A stretch of DNA of 64,000 bases from Sutterella sp. (GTDB lineage: Bacteria; Pseudomonadota; Gammaproteobacteria; Burkholderiales; Burkholderiaceae_F), in assembly GCA_020025915.1 (NCBI GenBank), contig JAHHRH010000001.1:71543-135542 (forward strand), given 5' to 3'. This document shows, one piece after another, positions 18,720-27,512 of the stretch. The notes below the pieces were generated by a model, which searched no databases, had not been told where the DNA came from, and saw only the letters and a program-made list of their open reading frames with translations. A program made the position numbers and the translations under genes. Within the stretch, counting starts at the first letter, position 1; each line of letters begins with the position of its first letter.

Positions 18720-20198
18720 TCACTCTTCAGTGTGGTTCGTCCCACCAACGGTCAAAGCATCGATGCGCAAGGTTGGCATACCCACGCCGACGGGGATATG
18801 TTGGCCTTCTTTACTACATTGGCCTGTGCCGTCGTCAAGCGCGGGATCGTTACCAACCATGGGTATGTGTTTGAGGGCTTCTGGGCCTGAGCCAGATAAC
18901 ATGGCCCCCCGAACGGGGCGTGTTAGTTTGCCATTTTCAATGAGATAGGCCTTGCTCATGGCAAAGACAAATTTTCCATTGGTAATGTCAACCTGACCAC
19001 CACTAAAGTTACTTGCATAGATCCCATATTTGACCGATCGAATGATCTCTTCAGGGGTATGAGAGCCAGCAAGCATAAAGGTATTGGTCATACGAGGAAG
19101 TGGTAGCGTTGCAAAACTTTCTCGTCGACCATTGCCTGTTGGTGCCTCATTGAGGAGTCGAGCGTTCGTTAAGTCGTGCATGAAACCTGTTAGGATGCCA
19201 TCTTCGATGAGGGTTGTACGCGAGGCAGGGGTTCCTTCATCATCAATTGAGATGGAGCCGCGTGCGTTTGCGATTGTACCGTCATCCACTACAGTGACGC
19301 CTGGTGAGGCAATGCGTTGACCTAACATATCTGAAAATGCTGATGTGCCTTTACGAATGAAGTCACTTTCTAAGCCATGACCGATCGCTTCATGAAGAAG
19401 AATGCCAGGCCAACCGTGACCTAATACAACTGGCATGACACCCACGGGAGCTGGATAGGCATGAAGATTATGCAAAGCTTCGCTGACTGCGTCCGATGCC
19501 CACTTGTAAAGACGTTCTTTGGTGAAGAAATCCAAACCTAAGCGAGATCCACCACCCACGGTGGCGCGTTCTTTGCGGCCATTTTCCATGGTCAAAACGT
19601 TAATTGACAGGTAGACCATCGGTTTGATATCCCCGGTCAATAAGCCGTCAAGTCGATAAAGCAACATGCTGTCGGTTTCACACTGCAAGGTGACTGTGAC
19701 ATCAATAACACGAGGATCTATGGATCGCGCTAAGGCATCAGCTTCTTGAATTAACTCTAGGGCTTTGGTCGTATTAGCGTTGTCGGCTGGGTCATGTATA
19801 TCGTATACGGGCGCATAAGGTTGATGATGTGCTGATAACGGAAGAATGACAGCATCATTGCTTTGCTCAAGGTACCTGTGTTTGGCGACAGTACTTGCTG
19901 CGTCAAGTAGCGAGGGTTCCGAGAGAATGTCTGTATAGGCCAATGTAGAGGTTTCACCACAGACCGTTCGCAAACCTGCACCTCGGTCAATGGAGTAGCT
20001 ACCCGTTTTGATTTGTCCCTCATCAAAGACCCAGGCGCGTGAGATGGTTTGTTGCAAGTAAATGTCAGCCCAGTCTGTTTTTGCGTGACACATGCGTGCA
20101 AGAACCCGTCTTAAACGATTTGCATCGAGGTCAGACGAATTAAAAAAAAGCGCTTGAGCGCTTTGAAGACACTCAAGCGAAGCGGTTGATTTATTCAT
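18720..20198 (-). CDS. tldD: Metalloprotease subunit TldD
   Basis: Zinc protease that works with TldE/PmbA, known for processing microcin B17 precursor and degrading CcdA. 492 residues. The zinc site LLHEAIGHGLESDF (HEXXXH) is near residue 265. The C-terminal Cys region TGQCSKEGQHIPVGVGMP is intact. It follows the nitrilase homologue with only 2 bases between, so they are cotranscribed. In other proteobacteria yhdP, nitrilase and tldD form one block; here yhdP lies 15.9 kb away across an inserted island. No tldE is in the window. Confidence 0.95.
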   Translation of the reverse strand: MNKSTASLECLQSAQALFFNSSDLDANRLRRVLARMCHAKTDWADIYLQQTISRAWVFDEGQIKTGSYSIDRGAGLRTVCGETSTLAYTDILSEPSLLDAASTVAKHRYLEQSNDAVILPLSAHHQPYAPVYDIHDPADNANTTKALELIQEADALARSIDPRVIDVTVTLQCETDSMLLYRLDGLLTGDIKPMVYLSINVLTMENGRKERATVGGGSRLGLDFFTKERLYKWASDAVSEALHNLHAYPAPVGVMPVVLGHGWPGILLHEAIGHGLESDFIRKGTSAFSDMLGQRIASPGVTVVDDGTIANARGSISIDDEGTPASRTTLIEDGILTGFMHDLTNARLLNEAPTGNGRRESFATLPLPRMTNTFMLAGSHTPEEIIRSVKYGIYASNFSGGQVDITNGKFVFAMSKAYLIENGKLTRPVRGAMLSGSGPEALKHIPMVGNDPALDDGTGQCSKEGQHIPVGVGMPTLRIDALTVGGTNHTEE

Positions 20199-20200
20199 GT

Positions 20201-21010
20201 TTAATAGAGGGTGCGAGACGTCAAAGCAGGTAAGGTGTTGCGAATGGCTCGAAGTTGTGCCAGATCAACGTTACCGATCACGATGCCTTTGCCTTGGGCT
20301 AATTCACTCAATGTACTACCCCAAGGATCGATAATCTTGGAGTGCCCCCAAGTTGTGCGACCACATTCGTGCTGACCACCTTGCGCAGAAGTGACAACAA
20401 AACATTGATTTTCAATTGCGCGAGCAGCAAGCAAGGTAGCCCAATGCGCTCGACCTGTCATGGCTGTAAAGGTCGCTGGAAGGACAATTAAATCTGGTTG
20501 GTTAAGTTGGCGGAAAAGCTCAGGGAATCGTAAGTCATAGCCTAAAGAGAGACCTACGGTTAACGTTTCTCCATCCCAGTCAGTGATTTTGAAATGCACG
20601 GGCTGCTGACCAGGTTGCACATGAAAGCGCTCATCGTAACACTCGTTTTGGTTTTGAAAATGGAAAAGGTGAATACGATCGTAGCGTGCAACGATATTAC
20701 CAGAAGGATCGAAGACGACAGAACTATTGGTACAAAGACGGTTATACTCAGATTTAATGGGGATCGAGCCAGCTACAATCCACAAATGGTGACGAGTTGC
20801 AGCAACGCGAATCGTTTCCTGAATGGGACCGTCTTCGAATGTTTCAGCGATGGCTAGTTGCCGTTCAGGTTTATCCAAAAGTGCGAAGTGTTCTGGTAGA
20901 ACGACAAGTTCGGCGCCAGACTCTGCGGAGGCCGCAATGAGGTTCGTTGCCTCTAATATATTCTGTTCGGGATCAGTGCCCGAAATCATTTGACAGGCAG
21001 AAATACGCAT
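20201..21010 (-). CDS. Carbon-nitrogen hydrolase (nitrilase) family protein lacking catalytic Cys and Lys
   Basis: 269-residue protein of the nitrilase superfamily, in the Nit position upstream of tldD. The Glu of the catalytic triad is kept (VVLPEHFAL, E40). The Lys position reads Arg (YDRIHLF, R112; family YDKIHLF). The nucleophile position reads Gly (GLSLGYDLRFPELF, G157; family CYDLRFPE). The codon is GGC, one base from TGC. The rest of the fold looks intact: FTAMTGRAHWATLLAARAIENQ and the GHSKIIDPWG block. Either a non-catalytic homologue with a structural or binding role or a recently inactivated deaminated-glutathione amidase type enzyme. Confidence 0.85.
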   Translation of the reverse strand: MRISACQMISGTDPEQNILEATNLIAASAESGAELVVLPEHFALLDKPERQLAIAETFEDGPIQETIRVAATRHHLWIVAGSIPIKSEYNRLCTNSSVVFDPSGNIVARYDRIHLFHFQNQNECYDERFHVQPGQQPVHFKITDWDGETLTVGLSLGYDLRFPELFRQLNQPDLIVLPATFTAMTGRAHWATLLAARAIENQCFVVTSAQGGQHECGRTTWGHSKIIDPWGSTLSELAQGKGIVIGNVDLAQLRAIRNTLPALTSRTLY

Positions 21011-21485
21011 GAAGCTTTTATGAAAAAACGATAAAGGTCAAATCATTGTAGCGAAACACATACATAGCGGTTATGGCATCACGCTAGCCTGTACTTTGCA
21101 AGTTCAGCTAAGAACAGAAATCCAGTAGAAATGGCTAATGAAAATCGTTTTACGTAGAAGATGTACGTATAGACGAGCAATTTCTCATTGTCCCCGAAGG
21201 GTTTCGGTTTAAATTTGCCAAGCTACTGTTCATTCCGATCGCACCAGTTCATACATCACCGCGTTGGATACTAGCGACAATTTTCTTGTATAGCCGAAGT
21301 GAGTGGGATTTGTTGTGTTGGTAATGATGGTTTAAATCAAACGCAGATCAAGTTGACAGGCGAGTGAATCAAAATGCTTGCTAGCGATCACGTGACGCTT
21401 TTGCTTCCAACTTTTAGCATTCTACTTGATTCCTCAGGTGATGTGAATTGTAATACCTTAATCCCTGAGTCCTTTTGTAAACTGA
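21011..21485. other. Gene-free stretch at the left edge of the island
   Basis: No frame of convincing length or similarity and no RNA gene seen. It lies between the nitrilase start and the IS256-family relic, and probably holds the old yhdP-nitrilase junction or further eroded mobile DNA. Confidence 0.5.
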
Positions 21486-22582
21486 TCACAAAAGAGTATA
21501 AAGTGTAGCTCGCTTCCAGGAAGCCGTAAAGTTCTTGATGGCCAAGTGTGTGAGCTTACCAGTAGCATCCTCTTTAGGGAACAGTGTGCGCGTCTTAATG
21601 ATTTTACGGATCGCTCGATTAAATCCTTCGTTCGAGTGGTTAGAGATCAGCATTCTGATCTCTAGAGCAAACTGAAAGAATGGTATAACCTGAATTCAAG
21701 CACGTCGCCATATCGGTCCAATGGCGGGATACCGCTTACCTATCTCAGAGGTCTCAAACGTCTCTAATGTAGCCGCAGCGGCATCAGCATCTATGGCTTA
21801 ATAGATGGGCTTTAAACCGTCACTACAACCTTCCTGTCATTGTGGGAAACAAAGGCCGTAGAGGCTCGAATCAAATGAACGATGCATGTTTGATGTGGGT
21901 TTTCAGGGTACACAGATTCAATAGCTTCGATCGTCCCTTTCAACCTATCAGTAACCGCTATGAGAATATCCTCGATGCCACGGGCTTTCAGATTATTGAA
22001 AACGCTAGCCTAGACTTGTCCCCTCATTCTTCAAAATCCACATACCTAACACCTCTCGCGTATCGTCTGTGTGAATGCCAATACCGAGATGTACTGCCAT
22101 GTTCTTAATGCTTACTTCCTTGCGAATCTTGACTCTGAGGGCATCAAAAAAGCGTCGATGTTACGCGTGTTCATTCCATGAGTGTACATAGTAATGATTT
22201 GCTCGTCGAGCTGAGCGAATGAGTGGTAGTGCTTGGGTATAACGAGGGGTTTGAAGGAGTTGTTTCGATCACACGGAATGGCGAGAGGCAAAGGTCAAAA
22301 GGGCATTATGATGGTCTTCTAGACACTGTTTGGTTTAACCTCCTCAACAAGGTCATAGCTCTCTGGAAACGGTTGACATTTTTTAAGGTGGTTATCCATT
22401 TTTCCTTGGAGCAAGGACTCAATAAAGAGTTGCGAGAAGAACTTGACAGCATCAGCAAAAGCTGCCGGGCCTGTAGGTTTGTCTTGAGCATTGAATTCAG
22501 GCAGGTATGTCTCAATGTGATTGGTGAGAGGATCATCCTAGCTACAAGATTTGCATTTAGTACTAGTTGTTTTCGTGGTCAT
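21486..22582 (-). pseudogene. IS256-family (mutator-type) transposase relic
   Basis: Minus-strand remnant with many stops and frameshifts. From ATG 22580-22582 it starts MTTKTTSTKCKSCS and meets a stop, then FNAQDKPTGPAAFADAVKFF, LDEQIITMYTHGMNTRNIDA, ARGIEDILIAVTDRLKGTIE, HQTCIVHLIRA and VSHNDRKVV follow in varying frames. Near the end come ISNHSNEGFNRAIRKIIKTR and LAIKNFTASWKRA. These match, in order, the known IS256-family transposase blocks, including the DxLKG region around its second catalytic Asp. No intact terminal repeats were found. It marks one edge of the island. Confidence 0.85.
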
Positions 22583-22645
22583 GACATAAGCCCGGTTAAG
22601 AGGCTCCAATTATATCCTTAGCCCCGCGAAATATCTGACATTCTC

Positions 22646-22684
22646 TTGACGGCCGTGTAAATGAGAACTACTATCGTTTTCATT
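22646..22684 (+). promoter_or_regulatory. Fur-type iron-regulated promoter of the TonB-dependent receptor
   Basis: TTGACG (22646-22651), a 17-base spacer and TACTAT (22669-22674) form a sigma-70 promoter. TGAGAACTACTATCG (22662-22676) overlaps spacer and -10 and matches 11 of 15 positions of the Fur consensus core TGATAATNATTATCA. The wider AATGAGAAC...GTTTTCATT is partly palindromic. The same layout recurs at 27289-27321. Confidence 0.75.
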
Positions 22685-22802
22685 AACTTTAACTGGCTCT
22701 TATCGGCTACATTTTTTCTTTTTCTTTTTGTCAGATCGCTTTCGTCTTCTTTTCCAGATAGCGTCTTGGCGAATTGTTCAAGCTCTCATTGCTAAACACA
22801 TC

Positions 22803-25286
22803 ATGTCCATTAGTGATAAATCTTTCTTTGCGTTTTCGACGATGACCGTCGCCTGCGTTCTCGCTTTAGACACGTTGACGGCTCAGGCTGCCGATTTACA
22901 AAACAAGAAACAGCCCATTCACGAACTCAGCAAAGTGACGGTTGAAGATGTCGTTGAAAAAAACGGGGTGACCGCACTTTCTGTTTACGACCTTGAAATG
23001 CGCCCCAACCGCACCGGCACCATCACCGATACATTGCGTAGCGAATCTTTCATTCAGTTCGATCGCGGCTCTCGCAACGGTGGTTTCGGTGCCGAAATGA
23101 CGCCGCCGCAAATCTCCATCCGCGGTGCACATCATTACGAAAACAATTTCACCATTAACGGTCTTTCGAACAATAGCCTCCTGAACCCGGGTGGCTGGAA
23201 GGGCGACTCCGCTCAGAACGAAATCCCGACCGGTGATGCACAGGGCATCCTGTTGGATCCAGACCTTCTTGATAATGTTAAAGTCTATACGGAAAACGTG
23301 TCGGCCGAATTTGGTGACTTCACTGGCGGTCTTATTGACGCCCGCATTCGTGACGCCCGTTCCGATCGTTGGCATGTCAAAACTTGGGTGAATCACACTC
23401 GCGATGCTTGGGCCAAGCAACATTGGACGGACGCTCAAAAAGCTTCCCCCGACTTTGAATATCCCACCAATCAGTCTGGCATGCAACGTGAATTCAAGCG
23501 CACCAACGGCGGTGTAACGATGGATGGTCCATTGGCCGATGGCAAGCTTAATGCCCTTTTCTCTTACGAAAAATCCCATTCTTCCACGCCTGTCTATACG
23601 GCACGAAGTCCCGAAGGTCGTGAAAACTCCACTCGCGATATGGACAGCTTTATTGCCCGTCTCAACACGGATCCCAATAATGACTTCTATATGGCCGCGA
23701 CCCTTATCTATTCACCCTACAAATATGTGAGCTACGCTGCTAATGTCGATGACAATCGTTATGAACAGCACGGTGGCGGTTGGAATTTTAGTCTAAATAC
23801 TCGTTCCAATCTCTCGTTCGGTACATGGACCAACGATATCGGTTTCAATACCACTGAAATCTCCCGTGATGTCGCAGCTAATCAATACACCTGGCTCGAT
23901 CGCCCCGGTATTTCCACTAGTACACATTCTGAAGGCGGTCAAGGCGACTACGATATGGATCAGGACCAGTATAGCTTCAAGTCCGTCCTCACGTTGTATC
24001 CGCTCTTCCTTGCCGAAACCTCTCACAACATTCGTGTAGGTGCTGAAATCATTCATACCGAAGCCGAATCCGAAACGGGGGGATTTAGCAACTTCCAAAA
24101 TCCAAAGCCAATTAGGCCTGACGTTTCCGGTAATCGCGTTGACGGTGTGATCAGTGGCGAGCAGGCTGCAACGGTTCGAAATGTCCAGCCTGGCTTCTCC
24201 CGTGATACGGACTTCACGACCGTATCCGCCTTCGTTGAAGATTCGATCAAGGTCGAACGATTCACCGTCCGACCCGGCGTACGCGTGTCATATGACGATA
24301 TTACCGAGAATGTGAATGTTGCACCACGCTTCCTCGTCAATGCCGACGTTCTCAATGACGGTCGCTTCAACGTCAACTTGGGTCTTAATCGATATTACGG
24401 CGGACAGATTCTTACCTATGCTCTCAATGCTGCAGGTAAGTACACGACCTACAAACGCGATCCTAATGTCAGTCTTGACTGGGGAGATCCCACCCAAGGA
24501 GGTTCGTTGACGCTGAATCAACTCGGCGAACTCGACACACCGTACTCCGATGAAATTGTTCTCGGTGCGTCCGCTAATATTGCCGATACGCTCTACAAGA
24601 TCGTTGCCGTCAAACGCGATCATAAGGATCAGTTGCGTCTCAAGAATGTAGACGGTCATTACGAAATGGGCAATCACGGTCGTGCCAAGTATGAAGGCGT
24701 GACCTTCGCTGTTGAAAAGAAGTTCGACTTCGGTGCCTTCGGTACCCACAGTAGCGAATTCGGCGTCACATGGTCCGACACGAAGACCAACACTGTTGCT
24801 TGGGCCAACGCTTGGGCCGACAACAATCAATGGGGTAACCGCTGGGGTGTTCATGACGTGAATCCCGACTACGTCTATTACGACGGCAAGCTGATGAACT
24901 TCAAAGACCTACCGGCTAACAACTTCAATGCAAAATGGGTGATCACCTACGCTCACAACGCATCCTTCATGGATAACCGTCTACGCGCCAACCTGTTCGT
25001 TCGTTGGGAATCCGAAACCGACCGAATTTCGAAGGATCGCAAGCAGGTTGGAAACGAATGGTTCTGGAATCTGCAGTCTCACGGTGAAGAATCAACCTTC
25101 AATGCTGACTTGAGCCTTGCTTATGATTTGATCAAGCAAGCCAACTCGACGCTGACGGTTACGGTTGAAACGCTGAATCTCTTTGACAACAAGAATCTGT
25201 GTGACAACAATATCTACCCCAATGACAGTAAAGCTCGTTATTCCATGGGACGACAGTTCTTTCTCGGTTTGTCCTACGAATACTAA
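22803..25286 (+). CDS. TonB-dependent outer-membrane receptor
   Basis: Ligand-gated beta-barrel taking up iron complexes or other large solutes with TonB energy. With the start at ATG 22803 it has 827 residues and a clear signal peptide (MSISDKSFFAFSTM... ending TAQA). In-frame TTG at 22728 is closer to the promoter but adds 25 residues; neither has a good ribosome site. KVTVEDVVE just after the signal may be the TonB box. The plug follows, with RGSRNGGFGAEMTPPQISI and RGAHHYENNFTING, then a barrel ending QFFLGLSYEY with the C-terminal aromatic needed for assembly. Placed with its own TonB system and a peptide importer, so a peptide-like siderophore is a reasonable ligand guess. Confidence 0.88.
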   Translation: MSISDKSFFAFSTMTVACVLALDTLTAQAADLQNKKQPIHELSKVTVEDVVEKNGVTALSVYDLEMRPNRTGTITDTLRSESFIQFDRGSRNGGFGAEMTPPQISIRGAHHYENNFTINGLSNNSLLNPGGWKGDSAQNEIPTGDAQGILLDPDLLDNVKVYTENVSAEFGDFTGGLIDARIRDARSDRWHVKTWVNHTRDAWAKQHWTDAQKASPDFEYPTNQSGMQREFKRTNGGVTMDGPLADGKLNALFSYEKSHSSTPVYTARSPEGRENSTRDMDSFIARLNTDPNNDFYMAATLIYSPYKYVSYAANVDDNRYEQHGGGWNFSLNTRSNLSFGTWTNDIGFNTTEISRDVAANQYTWLDRPGISTSTHSEGGQGDYDMDQDQYSFKSVLTLYPLFLAETSHNIRVGAEIIHTEAESETGGFSNFQNPKPIRPDVSGNRVDGVISGEQAATVRNVQPGFSRDTDFTTVSAFVEDSIKVERFTVRPGVRVSYDDITENVNVAPRFLVNADVLNDGRFNVNLGLNRYYGGQILTYALNAAGKYTTYKRDPNVSLDWGDPTQGGSLTLNQLGELDTPYSDEIVLGASANIADTLYKIVAVKRDHKDQLRLKNVDGHYEMGNHGRAKYEGVTFAVEKKFDFGAFGTHSSEFGVTWSDTKTNTVAWANAWADNNQWGNRWGVHDVNPDYVYYDGKLMNFKDLPANNFNAKWVITYAHNASFMDNRLRANLFVRWESETDRISKDRKQVGNEWFWNLQSHGEESTFNADLSLAYDLIKQANSTLTVTVETLNLFDNKNLCDNNIYPNDSKARYSMGRQFFLGLSYEY

Positions 25287-25316
25287 GTTCTAGCTTTCTC
25301 CAAAAACTCCCGTCCT

Positions 25317-25345
25317 GCGCCCACCGGCCCGGGCGGGCTTTTTGC
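25317..25345 (+). terminator. GC-rich hairpin with T-run between receptor and yejA
   Basis: GCCC-A-CC ... GG-C-GGGC followed by TTTTT. Imperfect stem; probably a leaky terminator reducing expression of yejA relative to the receptor. Confidence 0.6.
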
Positions 25346-25374
25346 GATATCCGAAATCTCCTGTTGAATCTGTC

Positions 25375-27195
25375 ATGCGTTTCACGGCTTTACTTTCGAA
25401 AACGACCTTTCTGGTTTCTCTCTGCGTGTCGGTAATACTCTTAGCAGAGTCGGCAGCGGCTGTGCCCTCCGACTTGATCGGTATGTGGGATGCACCCGCA
25501 ACGCTCGACAAAACAACTTTGGGATCCGATCCCGCGCCCAAAGGCGGAACTCTTCATTTGGGTTCGCTAGGAAATTTTGACAACTTCAATCCCTTTGCTC
25601 CGCGAGGGATTTGTCCTTCTTTTATTTCTCTCACGTACGAAACATTGGGGGAAACGGAGCGCACCGAAGAATATATGGTGCGAGGACTTCTCGCTCAATC
25701 TTTTGATCTCTCACCCGACCGTCTCACGATGGTCGTGAAGCTTCGACCTGAAGCAAAATTTGGCGACGGCCAAAAGGTCGAGGCCGAGGATGTTGTTTGG
25801 ACCTTTTACGCGCTGATTGAAGACGCCTCGCCGATGTACAAAAACGCCTATCGAGATATCGACAAGGTCGAAGCTTTGGACATAAATACGGTGAAATTCA
25901 CGTTCAAGACGGCTGCTAACCGAGAATTGCCTTTGGTTGCTGCGCAGTTACCCGTTCTACCTTCTCATTGGTGGAAAACACGCAATATCGGTGAGCCGCA
26001 AAACGAACCGATGCCTTCGTCGGGCCCCTTCCGAATCGAAAGCTGGAATATGGGGGCCTCTCTCAAACTCGCTCGAAACAAAGATTGGTGGGCTCAAAAT
26101 CTCCCGATGAACGAAGGCCGCTATAACTTCGATATGATCGACATCGACTTTTATCGCGATCCGACCGTCATGCGCGAAGCTTTCTTTGCGGGCAACATCG
26201 ATTTCTATGCCGAAGGTACGATCAAAGACTGGAAGATGGGATATGACATTCCGCCCGTGAAGGATGGTCGAATTGTGAGAGCCGAGGTGCATATACCAGG
26301 GGTTTTCGGTATTGCCGGCATCTTTATGAATACGCGTCGCCCGATTCTCTCGGACATTCGTGTACGGAAAGCACTCTCGATGATTTTCAATTTCGAACGC
26401 GTCAACAAAACGATGTTCTTCAATTCGTTTGAAAGACCGACGAGCTTTTGGACTGGTTCGGTCGTACTTCGGGCACGCGATCCGATGACGACTGAGGAAC
26501 GCAACATTCTTGAGAAGCTCCCCGGTATCAATGCCAAGGATTACGAAGCTCTCCCTGTCTATCCTACCTATACGTCAACGAGCCTCATCCGCAAAGCGAT
26601 GCGGGAAGCTCTGAAGCTTCTTGAAGCCGCAGGCTGGACTCTTCAAGACGGGGTGCTCAAAAACGGCATCGGCCAACCGTTGGAATTGAATCTCATTTTA
26701 TCCTCCCCCACAATGACTCGAATCTTCAGTGCTTATGCTGCGGATTTGGCCAGAATTGGGATCAAGCTCAATATAGTTCCCTTGGATCAGACGCAATACT
26801 ACAACCGCATTCGTCATTTTGATTACGACCTAGCTCACTGCTTCGTGCGTCAGTCCGAAAAACCGGGGAGCGAACAACGTAACATTTGGGGGAGCAAAGC
26901 CGCCGATCAAATGAGCTCGAGAAATTTTTCCGGGATCAAAAGCGAAGCGATTGACAGACTGATCGAAAGGATCGCAACAGCTCAAAACGCCAAAGATTTA
27001 ATCAATAGTGTAAGGGTTCTCGATAGGATCCTTCAAAAAAACTGCTATGTCATCCCAGGTTGGTACAGCCAAACAGGTCACATCGCCTGGTGGAAAGACC
27101 GAATCGAACCGCCAGGTGGGCGCCCTCCCGAAGCACGACGCAACAATATATTTTCTTGGCACATAGCCAACCAGAATCTAAAAGAGTCTCATTGA
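25375..27195 (+). CDS. yejA: YejA-type periplasmic oligopeptide-binding protein
   Basis: Extracellular solute-binding protein family 5, 606 residues, close to the length of E. coli YejA. A signal peptide (MRFTALLSKTTF... to ESAAA) supports ATG 25375 rather than the in-frame TTG at 25342. Family features: LVVKL-type domain I start, here RLTMVVKLRPEAKFGDGQ, and EAEDVVWTFYAL. YejA with YejBEF imports peptide antibiotics such as microcin C in E. coli. The permease and ATPase genes follow 246-317 bases downstream, beyond a second Fur-type promoter. Confidence 0.85.
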   Translation: MRFTALLSKTTFLVSLCVSVILLAESAAAVPSDLIGMWDAPATLDKTTLGSDPAPKGGTLHLGSLGNFDNFNPFAPRGICPSFISLTYETLGETERTEEYMVRGLLAQSFDLSPDRLTMVVKLRPEAKFGDGQKVEAEDVVWTFYALIEDASPMYKNAYRDIDKVEALDINTVKFTFKTAANRELPLVAAQLPVLPSHWWKTRNIGEPQNEPMPSSGPFRIESWNMGASLKLARNKDWWAQNLPMNEGRYNFDMIDIDFYRDPTVMREAFFAGNIDFYAEGTIKDWKMGYDIPPVKDGRIVRAEVHIPGVFGIAGIFMNTRRPILSDIRVRKALSMIFNFERVNKTMFFNSFERPTSFWTGSVVLRARDPMTTEERNILEKLPGINAKDYEALPVYPTYTSTSLIRKAMREALKLLEAAGWTLQDGVLKNGIGQPLELNLILSSPTMTRIFSAYAADLARIGIKLNIVPLDQTQYYNRIRHFDYDLAHCFVRQSEKPGSEQRNIWGSKAADQMSSRNFSGIKSEAIDRLIERIATAQNAKDLINSVRVLDRILQKNCYVIPGWYSQTGHIAWWKDRIEPPGGRPPEARRNNIFSWHIANQNLKESH

Positions 27196-27288
27196 GTTTC
27201 TTTAACAATACATTTAGGCATCAAAAAGGGCTTCTTTATTTGTTTAATTCGATGCGCAATTCTCAAACTTATTCGCTGGTCTTCTTAT

Positions 27289-27321
27289 TTGACAAGAATG
27301 ATACTGAGAACTATTATCATT
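27289..27321 (+). promoter_or_regulatory. Fur-type iron-regulated promoter of yejBEF and the TonB2 module
   Basis: TTGACA (27289-27294), 17-base spacer, TATTAT (27312-27317): near-consensus sigma-70. TGAGAACTATTATCA (27305-27319) matches 13 of 15 positions of the Fur core and is flanked by AATGAT...ATCATT. Both the TTGAC-to-TGAGAA distance (16 bases) and the Fur/-10 overlap are identical to the receptor promoter. The gene-free stretch 27196-27512 also has a TCGAAAAA/TTTTTCGA hairpin at 27382-27402. Confidence 0.85.
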
Positions 27322-27427
27322 CTGTATAAGGACATTCAAGCGACAGTCGAACCATATTTTGGAACTGCAGCCGAAGCGCTCTCGAAAAAAACTGTTTTTC
27401 GATAGCTGTCATCGCGGTTTGATTTTC

Positions 27428-27502
27428 ATGAAGATTCATCTTGTCTTGTTTTTACATGGGGCCTCTCTCAAAGAGTGTCCTATTTTCGGCCTTTGGGTCT
27501 AG
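27428..27502 (+). CDS. Possible 24-residue leader peptide before yejB
   Basis: ATG 27428 opens a 24-codon frame (MKIHLVLFLHGASLKECPIF, then GLWV) ending TAG at 27500-27502. That stop overlaps the AGGGAG ribosome site of yejB, ten bases before its start, a layout compatible with translational coupling. It has no convincing ribosome site of its own, so it may be chance. Confidence 0.25.
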   Translation: MKIHLVLFLHGASLKECPIFGLWV

Positions 27503-27512
27503 GGAGCACTCT

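Noticed and set aside
22223..22621. 132-codon plus-strand frame before the receptor
   Set aside because: It is the reverse frame of the IS256-family transposase relic.
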